64,000 bases of DNA, taken from NCBI GenBank assembly GCA_041648175.1, contig JBAZPO010000001.1, positions 248,001-312,000 of the forward strand, written 5' to 3'. The notes under the pieces were generated by a model, which worked only from the letters and a program-made list of their open reading frames with translations, was not told where the DNA came from and searched no databases. The position numbers and the translations under genes are program-made. How positions within the stretch are numbered: position 1 is the stretch's first letter; each line of letters starts with the position of its first letter. This DNA is from Desulfobaccales bacterium. GTDB lineage: Bacteria > Desulfobacterota > Desulfobaccia > Desulfobaccales > 0-14-0-80-60-11. Positions 49,260 through 57,106 of the stretch are shown one piece after another.

Positions 49260-49684
49260 GGGGCCATGATAACACTCTCTCCTATTCTTTTACAAGTCCT
49301 TCGCCGGTGGACTGCCCGGAGTTTTAAGCGAAAAATCTATATCAGGATTAAATGCCGGGTTGCGTTTAAAGAGTTGATTTTGGTAGCCGCAGGCTTTAGC
49401 CTGCGCACGTCTGTGCAAGCGAGACGCCCAGATCACTTTACGCCCTCGTTCCCAAGCTCCAGCTTGGGAATGCCACTATCCGCCCAAGCTCTGCTTGGGC
49501 ACCATATATAATTACTTGATTAAAATATATAAAACTAAGTATATTGCATGATATTGTGGTCCTTGGTCCGCCTCCCCCCAGACAAGGACTTATGTATTTT
49601 GTAGATTGTGCCGATATGAATAACATCGTGCCTTGACCAGCCTCGCCCACCCCAGGGGAACGATCATTCCTTGCAAGGAGCACC
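49260..49684. repeat. Intergenic region with CCCAAGCTC palindromic repeats
   Basis: No gene is seen in 425 bases. At 49443-49505 two palindromes of the CGTTCCCAAGCTCCAGCTTGGGA and GCCCAAGCTCTGCTTGGGC type stand side by side. Upstream, 49385-49412, is a GCAGGCTTTAGCCTGC element. The last 170 bases before the TadE-like gene are AT-rich and probably hold its promoter. Confidence 0.65.
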
Positions 49685-50170
49685 ATGGGAGTGCCGTTAA
49701 AACCGCGTCGAATCTTTAAACTCCGCCGTGGCCAGGAGGGGTCTGCGGTAGTTGAGTTCGCCCTCTGCCTCATCCCTTTGCTGATCATCGTGGGCGGCAT
49801 CCTTGATTTTGGTCATCTTTGGTATATGCAGTCGATACTGGCCACTGCCAGCCGCGAGGGCGCTCGCTATGCCACCCATTATTCTAGCGCAAAGGTTACT
49901 CCTAATAACCTTTCTCCCTCCATCCAGAATTATGTGCTCAATACTCCGGCTGAAAATGGCGGTGCCGGTGGCGTCGGGTTGAGTGATCTTCTGTCCGCTG
50001 ACGCCAGTCCAGCGGTCATCCCGGGAGGCCCTGGATATACGACCGGCACGGGCTCGGTCAGTGTCCAGGTCACTGCCAAGAAATACTGGTTTATGCTCAG
50101 TTATTTGATCCCCGGCCTGTCTAATCCCCAACTGCTGAGTGTTACTACATGGATGACATGCGAGTATTAA
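49685..50170 (+). CDS. TadE-like pseudopilin, copy 1 (161 aa)
   Basis: RRGQEGSAVVEFALCLIPLL then LIIVGGILDFGHLWYMQS is the TadE N-terminal helix with the invariant E (VVEFAL) five residues after the Gly, followed by ASREGARYAT. The mature part ends with SVQVTAKKYWFMLSYLIPGL, a stretch shared by all three TadE copies here. TadE-like proteins are minor pseudopilins of Flp/Tad systems. AAGGAGCACC precedes the ATG. The TadG-like gene starts 22 bases before this gene ends. Confidence 0.88.
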   Translation: MGVPLKPRRIFKLRRGQEGSAVVEFALCLIPLLIIVGGILDFGHLWYMQSILATASREGARYATHYSSAKVTPNNLSPSIQNYVLNTPAENGGAGGVGLSDLLSADASPAVIPGGPGYTTGTGSVSVQVTAKKYWFMLSYLIPGLSNPQLLSVTTWMTCEY

Positions 50171-51471
50171 AGGCGCTCCGGAGGCTTGTCCGGAGATGCA
50201 ATCTGGCTCAGGGCGTCAAGGGCGTTATCGCGGACGATTCCGGGGCCATTGCGCTGATCATGGCCTTTGCCTTAACAGCATTCTTGGGGATGGCCGCCTT
50301 GGCCGTCGATTACGGGTATATGAGCGAGGTGCAAAGTGAACTGAAAAAGGCCGCTGAAGCCGGGGCCTTGGCTGGGGCCAATGCCTTAGCCAAAAATGCG
50401 GACTGGAACACCGCGGCAACTTCGATAGTCCAGGAAAATCAGGCGGCCGGAAAACTCTTAACCGATTGCCAGGTGCTCAGTGGCTATTGGAGTCTGGTGC
50501 AGGGCAAATTTTTCGGCGCCGCCCCCCAAGAAACTCCGGCCCCGGTCCAGGCTATCCAGGTGGTGGTGCCCAAGGACGCCGGTAACAACGGCGGCCCTCT
50601 CCAGTTGTCCTTTGCCCCCATTTTTGGGATAAACACCACTAATCTGAGCGGCACCGCGGTGGCGATTGTCAAGTCCTCTGGCATCTGGTCCATCCTGGAG
50701 ACCGGCAACGGCACGGTCAGTATAAGCAACAATGCCAACGTCGGTAATGCCAACTTCGGTGGTGATGTGGGGCTTAATGGTGACGGCCCCTTTTCCTTGA
50801 GTAACAATGCCACGGTGTGGGGGAAGGCATATCTTAAAACCGGCTGTCCCAAAACCATCGGGAACGGCGCAGTCGTTAAAGGCGGCATCCAGCAAGATGC
50901 CGCTGCCAATGCCATACTCCAGCAAGCCACCCAGGACGCCACCACCACCTTCAATACTTTCAGAAATCCTTCACTGACACCAGCGACACCGGCAGTGCAA
51001 GCTCAGGTAACAAATGGGATTATCAATCTCTCTAATAATGGAACCAAGACCATAAATGGCACAAACATGGTGAACGTTCTTAACCTCACTCGATTAACCT
51101 TAAGTAATAATGCGACCCTAATTTTGGACGCGCCCGCAGGAGGTTCGTTTGTCATCCGGGACTCCGGGAACTTCTCCCTCGGCAATGGCTCCCAGATAAA
51201 ATTGGGAAACGGCGGTATCACGGAAGACAGGGTCACCTTCGTCAGGACCGGCACCGGCGTGGTCAGTCTCTCTAATAACTCCATCCTTAACGGCAACATT
51301 TTGAGCCTCGATGGCGCTATCAGCCTCTCCAACAACGCCGCCGTAAATGGTGTGCTGGTCAGCGGCAGGAACATCACTTTGAGTAACAACAGCGTGACGA
51401 CCAAGAAAACCCCAAGCGGGTGGGGGTCGTTCTCCAGCGGCGGAGGGGGCGGCGCGGCCCTGGTCCAATGA
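50149..51471 (+). CDS. TadG-like protein with SNN-repeat beta-solenoid (440 aa)
   Basis: The TadG-like N-terminus (SGAIALIMAFALTAFLGMAA, LAVDYGYMSEVQSELKKAAE and AGALAGANALAK) carries the hydrophobic anchor and the helix common to putative Flp pilus-assembly TadG proteins. From about residue 180 the sequence has seven [IL]SNN[AGS] units (VSISNNANVGNANFGGDVGL, PFSLSNNATVWGKAYLKTG, VVSLSNNSILNGNILSLDGA and others), a right-handed beta-solenoid pattern similar to polymer-forming bactofilin-like repeats. A Gly-rich stretch leads to the C-terminal tail AALVQ. It should be surface-exposed or periplasmic. It overlaps the TadE gene, so translation is coupled. Confidence 0.85.
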   Translation: MDDMRVLKALRRLVRRCNLAQGVKGVIADDSGAIALIMAFALTAFLGMAALAVDYGYMSEVQSELKKAAEAGALAGANALAKNADWNTAATSIVQENQAAGKLLTDCQVLSGYWSLVQGKFFGAAPQETPAPVQAIQVVVPKDAGNNGGPLQLSFAPIFGINTTNLSGTAVAIVKSSGIWSILETGNGTVSISNNANVGNANFGGDVGLNGDGPFSLSNNATVWGKAYLKTGCPKTIGNGAVVKGGIQQDAAANAILQQATQDATTTFNTFRNPSLTPATPAVQAQVTNGIINLSNNGTKTINGTNMVNVLNLTRLTLSNNATLILDAPAGGSFVIRDSGNFSLGNGSQIKLGNGGITEDRVTFVRTGTGVVSLSNNSILNGNILSLDGAISLSNNAAVNGVLVSGRNITLSNNSVTTKKTPSGWGSFSSGGGGGAALVQ

Positions 51472-51667
51472 CCGGCTTTATCTCCATGATCAGCCGGGGT
51501 TAGGGCTGTAGGGGTTCGCAGCCCTCCACCCGTCACCCTAGCCCAGAGGCTGGCAACCCCTCCCCTATTTGCTTTGATCCTTTGGGAGAGCGGCCGGGAG
51601 ACCGGCCGGACAGATTACCGCAAAAATATTTTTAAGGTCTTCGGCCAAAATACCGATAAGGAATACG

Positions 51668-51763
51668 TAACTACCGAGAAGGGCAAACTCCACCGAAAGG
51701 GGAGGACGCAAAGTCACCGGCCTAAAGCCTGACGGCCAAGGCAGCGGGATTGCCGAAGTGGTA
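51668..51763 (+). ncRNA. Cyclic-di-GMP-I (GEMM) riboswitch
   Basis: The class I motif is present in order: AGGGCAAAC, a CTCC/GGAG stem closed by a GAAA-containing loop, GACGCAAAG, CACCGGCCTAA, a variable stem, then GGCAGCGGGATTGCCG. This conserved core binds c-di-GMP between the two helices. It lies 334 bases upstream of the HD-GYP gene, whose product degrades the same ligand. A strong hairpin (51854-51896, CCTCAGGTT ... AACCTGAGG) in between could be the expression platform or a terminator. Confidence 0.88.
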
Positions 51764-52096
51764 AGGATTAGGTTTATCCGCGGCTATACCCCTGCCCTTG
51801 CAGTAGCCCTCCGCTACAGCTGCAATCAGCTGTCAGATTTCACGCCGGACCTTCCTCAGGTTTGCCCGTAGAGCTTTAACTTTAGGTAACCTGAGGATAG
51901 CCCACTCAATTACTCAGGTTAAAGAACTTAGTTACAAGTTAATCGGAGCTTTAAGATATTTAAAATTATAGTTATTTCAGGAAAATGCTACCTGACAAAT
52001 TAGGTTTTGAGGATGTGATAATTAGGGAAAACCTGATTTTCTTTTAAAGATTCTTGGTAGATTATTATTATTAAAAAGAAAAAATAGGTGAAAAGC
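51764..52096 (+). promoter_or_regulatory. Riboswitch expression-platform region
   Basis: Between riboswitch and HD-GYP start there is no gene. It contains a CTACAGCTGCAATCAGCTGT element (51815-51834), the 9-bp stem CCTCAGGTT/AACCTGAGG (51854-51896), a third copy of CTCAGGTTAAAG at about 51916, and an AT-rich tail. The extra CAGGTT copy could compete with the hairpin arm, as in switching terminators. Confidence 0.4.
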
Positions 52097-52669
52097 ATGC
52101 ATGCCATAACCCAGGTTATCGAAGCCACCATGGCAGCCCGAGATCCTTACACCGTGGAACACCAAAGAAGGGTGACCCAAATTGCCTTGGACATCGCTGC
52201 CAATCTAAATCTTTCGGCTGATTCCACCGAAAAGCTTCGTATAGCCGGGAATCTTCATGATCTTGGGAAAGTAGGGGTGCCTACCGAAATTCTCGTTAAG
52301 CCGGGAAGATTAACCGAGCTCGAGTTTTCCATTATCAAAAACCATCCCATGGTGGGATTTGAGATCCTGAAACCTCTGGATTTGCCTCTGTCCACCACTC
52401 AAATCGTGGTCCAGCACCATGAGAGATGGAACGGCTCAGGATATCCGCATGGACTGGCGGGATCTGACATCCTTCTGGAAGCCCGGATAATCGGCGTCGC
52501 CGACGTCGTGGAGGCCATGGCGTCAAACCGGCCCTATCGGCCGGCCCTGGGACTTGCCAAGGCCATGTCGGAACTCTCTTTAAATAAAGGCGTGCTTTAC
52601 GACCCCCTGGTGGTGGACGCTTGTTCTCAGCTCTATGTGGAGAATAAATTGACAACTTTTCGAAACTGA
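52097..52669 (+). CDS. HD-GYP cyclic-di-GMP phosphodiesterase (190 aa)
   Basis: The catalytic HD domain is complete: VEHQRRVTQIALDIA, LRIAGNLHDLGKVGVPTEIL (HD and K), KNHPMVGFEIL, VVQHHERWNGSGYPHGLAG (HHE and GYP) and GVADVVEAMASNRPYRPAL. It should hydrolyse c-di-GMP to GMP via a two- or three-metal centre. There is no receiver or PAS domain, so it is a bare catalytic unit under control of the c-di-GMP riboswitch upstream. AGGTG supports the ATG at 52097. The duplicated tail of this gene lies at 54514-54558. Confidence 0.92.
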   Translation: MHAITQVIEATMAARDPYTVEHQRRVTQIALDIAANLNLSADSTEKLRIAGNLHDLGKVGVPTEILVKPGRLTELEFSIIKNHPMVGFEILKPLDLPLSTTQIVVQHHERWNGSGYPHGLAGSDILLEARIIGVADVVEAMASNRPYRPALGLAKAMSELSLNKGVLYDPLVVDACSQLYVENKLTTFRN

Positions 52670-52780
52670 CCCGCTAACCATTTTTAGTCCGCAGGCTCGT
52701 ACGCGTCTGACGAGCCTGCGCACCTCAGAAGGGGGCCGAATCATGGCTCAAGGGTTGATGTTGCAGATCGCCGCATGGTC
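52625..52780 (+). repeat. Left copy of the segmental duplication
   Basis: The last 15 codons of the HD-GYP gene, the spacer (TGACCCGCT..., GAGCCTGCGCA, AGAAGGGGGCCGAATC) and the start of the TadE-like gene are repeated at 54514-54669, offset by about 1889 bases. The similarity continues into the TadE genes. Confidence 0.85.
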
Positions 52781-53291
52781 CGGGGCCATAGCAACGGCTG
52801 TAGTCTTATTGGGGTTGTTGTTGGTGGCGATGAACACTGGGGCCAAACATTTCCTCCGGCGTCTCCGCTCTCGTACGGAAGGGGCCGCGACGATTGAGTT
52901 TGCCCTCTGCCTCATCCCCTTATTGCTCATCGTAGGCGGCATCATCGATTTCGGCCACCTCTGGTATATGGAATCAATGCTGGCCACCGCCAGCCAGGAA
53001 GGCGCCCGCTATGCTACTCGTTACAGTGCGCCCTCTGGAACGCGTCTAACGCCCGGCAGCCTTTCTCCTACGGTATCGTCTTATGTGACCAGCACCTACA
53101 CCGGACTCCTGCCCGTCGATGCCGATCTTCAGGTCATCCCAGGGGGGGCCGGCTATACTTCGACTACCCCTGGACTTTCGGTCAGCGTCCAGGTTACTGC
53201 CAAGAAATACTGGTTTTTTATCGGCAACTTGGTACCTGGCCTACCCAATCCCAAGACCCTGAGCTCTACCACAGTGATGTCATTGGAGTAA
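52743..53291 (+). CDS. TadE-like pseudopilin, copy 2, with extra N-terminal helix (182 aa)
   Basis: An additional membrane helix (AIATAVVLLGLLLVAMNTGA) precedes a KHFLRRLRSRTEGAATIEFA segment and the usual TadE helix (LCLIPLLLIVGGIIDFGHLW). After this come ASQEGARYATRYSA and the common tail VSVQVTAKKYWFFIGNLVPG. Copy 1 lacks the extra helix. The two-helix form should place the TadE helix in a different topology or skip the normal prepilin cleavage. AGAAGGGGGCCGAATC precedes the ATG. Confidence 0.87.
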   Translation: MAQGLMLQIAAWSGAIATAVVLLGLLLVAMNTGAKHFLRRLRSRTEGAATIEFALCLIPLLLIVGGIIDFGHLWYMESMLATASQEGARYATRYSAPSGTRLTPGSLSPTVSSYVTSTYTGLLPVDADLQVIPGGAGYTSTTPGLSVSVQVTAKKYWFFIGNLVPGLPNPKTLSSTTVMSLE

Positions 53292-53321
53292 AAGAGGCCA
53301 AAAGTCCAATGCTCCAGCCCA

Positions 53322-53370
53322 TGGAAGGGCACAACGTTTCCGGCCTAAGGCCTGACGGCCAAGGTCAACC
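53322..53370 (+). ncRNA. Relic of a c-di-GMP-I riboswitch
   Basis: CCGGCCTAAGGCCTGACGGC followed by CAAGG is nearly identical to the P3 part of the riboswitch at 51668, but the GGGCAAAC...GACGCAAAG half is reduced to GAAGGGCACAACG. It lies between the TadE-like and TadG-like genes. Confidence 0.65.
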
Positions 53371-53441
53371 AAATCTCAGACATGGACGCGGTCAATGCCG
53401 AGCATTCAGATTAGTAGGTTTAGGGAACAGAGGTAAAGAGC

Positions 53442-54449
53442 ATGGAAGCTCATAGGACACAAAAAAGACTAACCGGCTTCAAAGGTGATGAGTCCGGGTC
53501 CACGGCAGTAATCGTGGCCCTTCTCTTGGTGATGCTGTTGGCCGTGGCTGGCCTGGCCATCGATTACGCCCATTTGGCCTGGGTGCAACGTGACCTGAGG
53601 AAGTCCGCTGAGGCCGGAGCCCGGTCTGGAGCTCGGGCCCTTTGGCCGCTGAATCTGTGGGGTACTGCCAATACCCGTCCTGCTCCCGATTACCAAGCGG
53701 CCTCGACCTCGGCCCTCAATATCGCCACGAGCAACAAGGTTGATGGGGTCAATCTGACCACGAACGAAGTAACAGTGGAGGTGGGACAATGGAATTATGC
53801 CACCCAACAGTTTACTCCCGTTACTTGGGCGAATAGCAGCACTGCCAACGGCGTCCGGGTGACTGCCCAAAGAACCAACGTTCAAATCATTTTTGGCCAA
53901 TTTTTGGGTCTCCTTTCCAAAGATTTGAGTTCCAGAGCCATTTGCATCATGGACTTTGCCGGCTCCGTCGGCCCGGGAACCCTGCCCATTGCTCTCAATA
54001 AAGCTTATACCGCTCCCGGCACGCCTCTCTTCATCAACTTTACCCCTGATACCCTTGATAATGGCGGTTGGTTTGCCGACCCGACGGACCAGGCCAGCGC
54101 CAAAACCTTTAAAGATTACATTAATAACGCTGCCTGCTCCCCATTGAATGTCGGCGATATCATCAACCTCCAAAATGGGCAAGACACTTCTTGTCTCAAC
54201 GAATTAAAGGATAAACTTAACCTTCAACCCAGTAAAACCCTCAACGTTCTGTTACCGGTAGTGAATACGGACAAATTTAACCAGAGCCAACCAATTGTCG
54301 CATTTGTGCCTTTTCAGATCTCTGAAGTTCTAACGGGCGGAAGTCCCAAAGGGGTTTCCGGTACTGTACTGAGTATGGGGGAAATGGACAGCGCCCAGCC
54401 TGGCGGAAGCAATTATGGCGCCCTGGCACCTCCCAAGTTGGTGCAATAG
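53442..54449 (+). CDS. TadG-like protein, copy 2 (335 aa)
   Basis: The TadG-like N-terminus (STAVIVALLLVMLLAVAGLA, IDYAHLAWVQRDLRKSAEAG and ARSGARAL) anchors a mixed domain with VTVEVGQWNYATQQFTPVTW and VRVTAQRTNVQIIFGQFLGL, the DUF2134-like region, followed by a C-terminal part (PFQISEVLTGGSPKGVSGTV). The protein ends GALAPPKLVQ. It lacks the SNN solenoid of copy 1. Role: minor Flp/Tad pilus-associated protein. Confidence 0.85.
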   Translation: MEAHRTQKRLTGFKGDESGSTAVIVALLLVMLLAVAGLAIDYAHLAWVQRDLRKSAEAGARSGARALWPLNLWGTANTRPAPDYQAASTSALNIATSNKVDGVNLTTNEVTVEVGQWNYATQQFTPVTWANSSTANGVRVTAQRTNVQIIFGQFLGLLSKDLSSRAICIMDFAGSVGPGTLPIALNKAYTAPGTPLFINFTPDTLDNGGWFADPTDQASAKTFKDYINNAACSPLNVGDIINLQNGQDTSCLNELKDKLNLQPSKTLNVLLPVVNTDKFNQSQPIVAFVPFQISEVLTGGSPKGVSGTVLSMGEMDSAQPGGSNYGALAPPKLVQ

Positions 54450-54513
54450 CGGGAACCAGATTTTTGGTCTTGAGGCAGCCCGGCAGCAACGGAAACAGAA
54501 AACGACGAGTATT

Positions 54514-54558
54514 TCTCAGCTCTAAGTGAAGAATAAACTGACAACTTTTTGAAACTGA
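54514..54558 (+). pseudogene. Duplicated 3' tail of the HD-GYP gene
   Basis: TCTCAGCTCTAAGTGAAGAA and the following bases match the last 15 codons of the HD-GYP gene, but the TAT codon is TAA and CGA is TGA. It is a non-coding remnant marking the left border of the duplicated segment. Confidence 0.85.
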
Positions 54559-54630
54559 CCCGCTCAATATTTATAGTCAGCAGGATCGTACCCACCTGTC
54601 GAGCCTGCGCATCTTAGAAGGGGCCGAATC

Positions 54631-55188
54631 ATGGCTCAGGGGTTGTTGTTGCAGATCGCTACACGGTTCGGGGCCATAGCAATGGCCGTAATTTTGATGG
54701 GGTTGTTGTTTGTGGCCCTGAACGCCGGAGCCAAACATTTCCTCCGGCGTCTCCGTACGCGTACGGAAGGGGCCGCCACCGTTGAATTCGCCATAATTAT
54801 CAGTGTGTTTCTCTTAATTGTGGCGGGAATCATGGACTTCGGACATGCCTGGTATATGCAGCAGGTCATCACCAATGCCAGCCGGGAAGGGGCTCGTTAC
54901 GGTATAACCTATGCAACTGATAGCAGTGGAACCCGCATCGCTCCCTCCGCCCTGTCTCCCTCGATCAGCACGTATCTGACCACCAATTACAAGTTAACCA
55001 CCAGCCTGCCCGCTGACGCTCAACCAGTCATCACCCCGGGTGGAACTGGCCTCGCCACCGGAACCCGGGGATCACCCCTGGAAGTTACGGTTACGGCTAA
55101 GAAAACCTGGTTCATAATTTCGAGTTTCATTCCAGGTCTTGGCAGTCAAAAAACCCTTAAGGCCTCTACGGTAATGCTCTGTGAATGA
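54631..55188 (+). CDS. TadE-like pseudopilin, copy 3, with extra N-terminal helix (185 aa)
   Basis: Closely related to copy 2, including the extra helix (AIAMAVILMGLLFVALNAGA) and KHFLRRLRTRTEGAATVEFA. The TadE helix is IIISVFLLIVAGIMDFGHAW, then ASREGARYGITYAT. The tail is LEVTVTAKKTWFIISSFIPG. AGAAGGGGCCGAATC precedes the ATG. It and TadG copy 3 form the right-hand copy of the duplicated unit. Confidence 0.88.
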   Translation: MAQGLLLQIATRFGAIAMAVILMGLLFVALNAGAKHFLRRLRTRTEGAATVEFAIIISVFLLIVAGIMDFGHAWYMQQVITNASREGARYGITYATDSSGTRIAPSALSPSISTYLTTNYKLTTSLPADAQPVITPGGTGLATGTRGSPLEVTVTAKKTWFIISSFIPGLGSQKTLKASTVMLCE

Positions 55189-55298
55189 TCACAGTTGGCA
55201 ATAGCTGACAACAATTTGTAAGGGTCGGGTGTCATCGGCCTGATTTGGTGAGGTGGGACCATAAAATAACAATACTTGCTAAACCAAAGGAGTGAGCC

Positions 55299-56744
55299 AT
55301 GGATAGGCGAAAAAGCAGCCTAGGAAGGCTGGGGCGGGAAACGGATGGCACTGTGGCAATTATGGCCGCTCTCGGCCTTTTGGCGTTTCTGGGTATAGCC
55401 AGTTTGGCCATCGATACGGGCCAGCTCTATTATGCCCGCAATCAGCTACAGAATGCGGCCGATTCTGCCGCTTTGGCTGCGGCCGGAAATTTGATCAAGG
55501 ACGCAGGGGGCGGGGTGGCGGAGCGGGATGCCAATGCCGCAAGCCAGGCCGCCATGACGGTAGCCCAGCGCCAGAGCCAGCTTTCCGGCCTGCCGGCCTT
55601 GGACTCCAACGCCCGCACTGACCTGACGCTCACTTTCGGGGAATGGAACGTTAATGCGGGCAACCCCCAAACGGCCTGGACAGAGGTCGGCTCGACGTGC
55701 AGCAGTAGTTCAACTGCCAATGCCGTAAAAGTCCAACTGCGCCGGGCGGCCGGATTGGCCTATGGCCCGGTCACCAACATATTTGCCAGCGTCTTCGGGG
55801 TCAAGACCTCCGAGGTTGCGGCCTCGGCCATCGCCTATCTGGGTTATACCACTTCGGTAGGAACCGGAACGGTCCAGGTCCCGCTGGCCCTGCCGAGTTC
55901 CATTCTCACCGCCTCCAGCGGCCACTCCGGCTGGTTTGCCCGTCTTTTAGGCCCCCGGGAAGCCGTGGCCGCCACCAAGACGCTTACTTTCAAAGATACC
56001 GGCGGCTCCCAGGTTACCAGCAGCGTTCCCACCAGTCCTGCCGCCGGGCTCGACTCAAGTCAAGGTTATTTTTACACCGTCGGCCCCAGTGACTCGGTGC
56101 CCAATACCATCAAAGACATTCTGAAAAAGGTTTATACCCCCAGTTATACTTCGCAAAATCCGGTGGTTGTTGCCAGTTTGAAGGTGGGGCAGCAAATCTA
56201 TCCCAGAAGCGAGTATCCTTGGGGCCGCTCTTATATCGGAGCTATTTTTCAGAATCTGAAGCAGGCCTATAATTACAAGAAAGATGGTTCCGGCAAATGG
56301 CATACCACCTTGGCGGTTTTCGGCCCCAAAACCGTGGCTTCCCTGCCTATGAAAACGGGTTTCATGTCCCTGGCCCGGCTGCTGACCCCCTTCTGGCCAT
56401 CGGAGGCCTTCGCCTGTACTACCATGAACCCTCCGACCATCATGGTCACGGGCTTTGTCAACGTGGATATCATCGGCGTCACCGCTAATAATACAACCTG
56501 TGACGATTGCACCAGTTACAGGCCCGCCAATAACGGGATAACCTATTCAAGCAAAAAGGACTGCTTGACTAATAAACCTGACAGCGCCTGGAACGCCAAC
56601 ACGGTGACCGTCGAGAATGTGACGGATGCCAGTACCGTAACGCCTACGGGCAGCCTGTCCGGTGGTCCTTCGAATAAGACCATCAATCCCGGCGCTCCCT
56701 CCGAAGTTGGAGCCCTGGCCGCCATTCCCAGGCTGGTAAAGTGA
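55299..56744 (+). CDS. TadG-like protein, copy 3 (481 aa)
   Basis: TVAIMAALGLLAFLGIASLA then IDTGQLYYARNQLQNAADSA and ALAAAGNLIKDAGG form the TadG helix. A DUF2134-like domain (LTFGEWNVNAGNPQTAWTEV, VKVQLRRAAGLAYGPVTN, FGVKTSEVAASAIA) follows, then a region with Cys (TTCDDCTSYRP) and a tail GALAAIPRLVK. It is longer than copy 2 and shares the tail motif with the other TadG proteins. AAAGGAGTGAGCC precedes the ATG. Confidence 0.87.
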   Translation: MDRRKSSLGRLGRETDGTVAIMAALGLLAFLGIASLAIDTGQLYYARNQLQNAADSAALAAAGNLIKDAGGGVAERDANAASQAAMTVAQRQSQLSGLPALDSNARTDLTLTFGEWNVNAGNPQTAWTEVGSTCSSSSTANAVKVQLRRAAGLAYGPVTNIFASVFGVKTSEVAASAIAYLGYTTSVGTGTVQVPLALPSSILTASSGHSGWFARLLGPREAVAATKTLTFKDTGGSQVTSSVPTSPAAGLDSSQGYFYTVGPSDSVPNTIKDILKKVYTPSYTSQNPVVVASLKVGQQIYPRSEYPWGRSYIGAIFQNLKQAYNYKKDGSGKWHTTLAVFGPKTVASLPMKTGFMSLARLLTPFWPSEAFACTTMNPPTIMVTGFVNVDIIGVTANNTTCDDCTSYRPANNGITYSSKKDCLTNKPDSAWNANTVTVENVTDASTVTPTGSLSGGPSNKTINPGAPSEVGALAAIPRLVK

Positions 56745-56875
56745 GGTGTCTTTAAAAACCGGAGGGTTGCCGAGGCGATAAGGATGCGATCCAACAAAAG
56801 CATCTCTCTTCGAGCTGGTCTCTCCACAATCAGTTAAAACCGGGGTGCGCACCCTGAATAAGGAGTAAACCAACA

Positions 56876-57049
56876 ATGCAAAAGCACCTTGACCGAGCCA
56901 TGGCGTTTCTCCGGGATGATGTGGGTGCCGCCTCAATCGAATATGCCCTGTTAGGGGGTTTGATCGCAGTGGTTATTGTGGCAGCGGTGACCGCCTTTGG
57001 TGCAAAGGTCGCCAGCAGCTTCGCATCATCTGTAGCCACGTTGCCATAA
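56876..57049 (+). CDS. flp: Flp/Fap-type major pilin (57 aa)
   Basis: MQKHLDRAMAFLRDDVG is the leader; AASIEYALLGGLIAVVIVAA then VTAFGAKVASSF is the mature pilin helix. The prepilin site is G17/A18 with Glu at position 5 (AASIEYAL), the Flp motif (Flp pilins of Tad systems). The protein is 40 residues after cleavage by a TadV/CpaA-like peptidase, which is not encoded here. AAGGAG precedes the ATG. It is followed by a terminator at 57076. Confidence 0.95.
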   Translation: MQKHLDRAMAFLRDDVGAASIEYALLGGLIAVVIVAAVTAFGAKVASSFASSVATLP

Positions 57050-57075
57050 TAACTCTTCGCTGTTTTACAGGTTTG

Positions 57076-57106
57076 GGGCCGCAACCTGAGGGCGGCGGCC
57101 CTTTCC
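57076..57106 (+). terminator. Terminator after flp
   Basis: GGGCCGC ... GCGGCCC (7 bp) followed by TTT, 27 bases after the stop. Confidence 0.7.

Noticed and set aside
55189..55298. Possible third c-di-GMP aptamer before TadG copy 3
   Set aside because: Only CATCGGCCTGA resembles the motif; GGGCAAAC and GACGCAAAG are missing.
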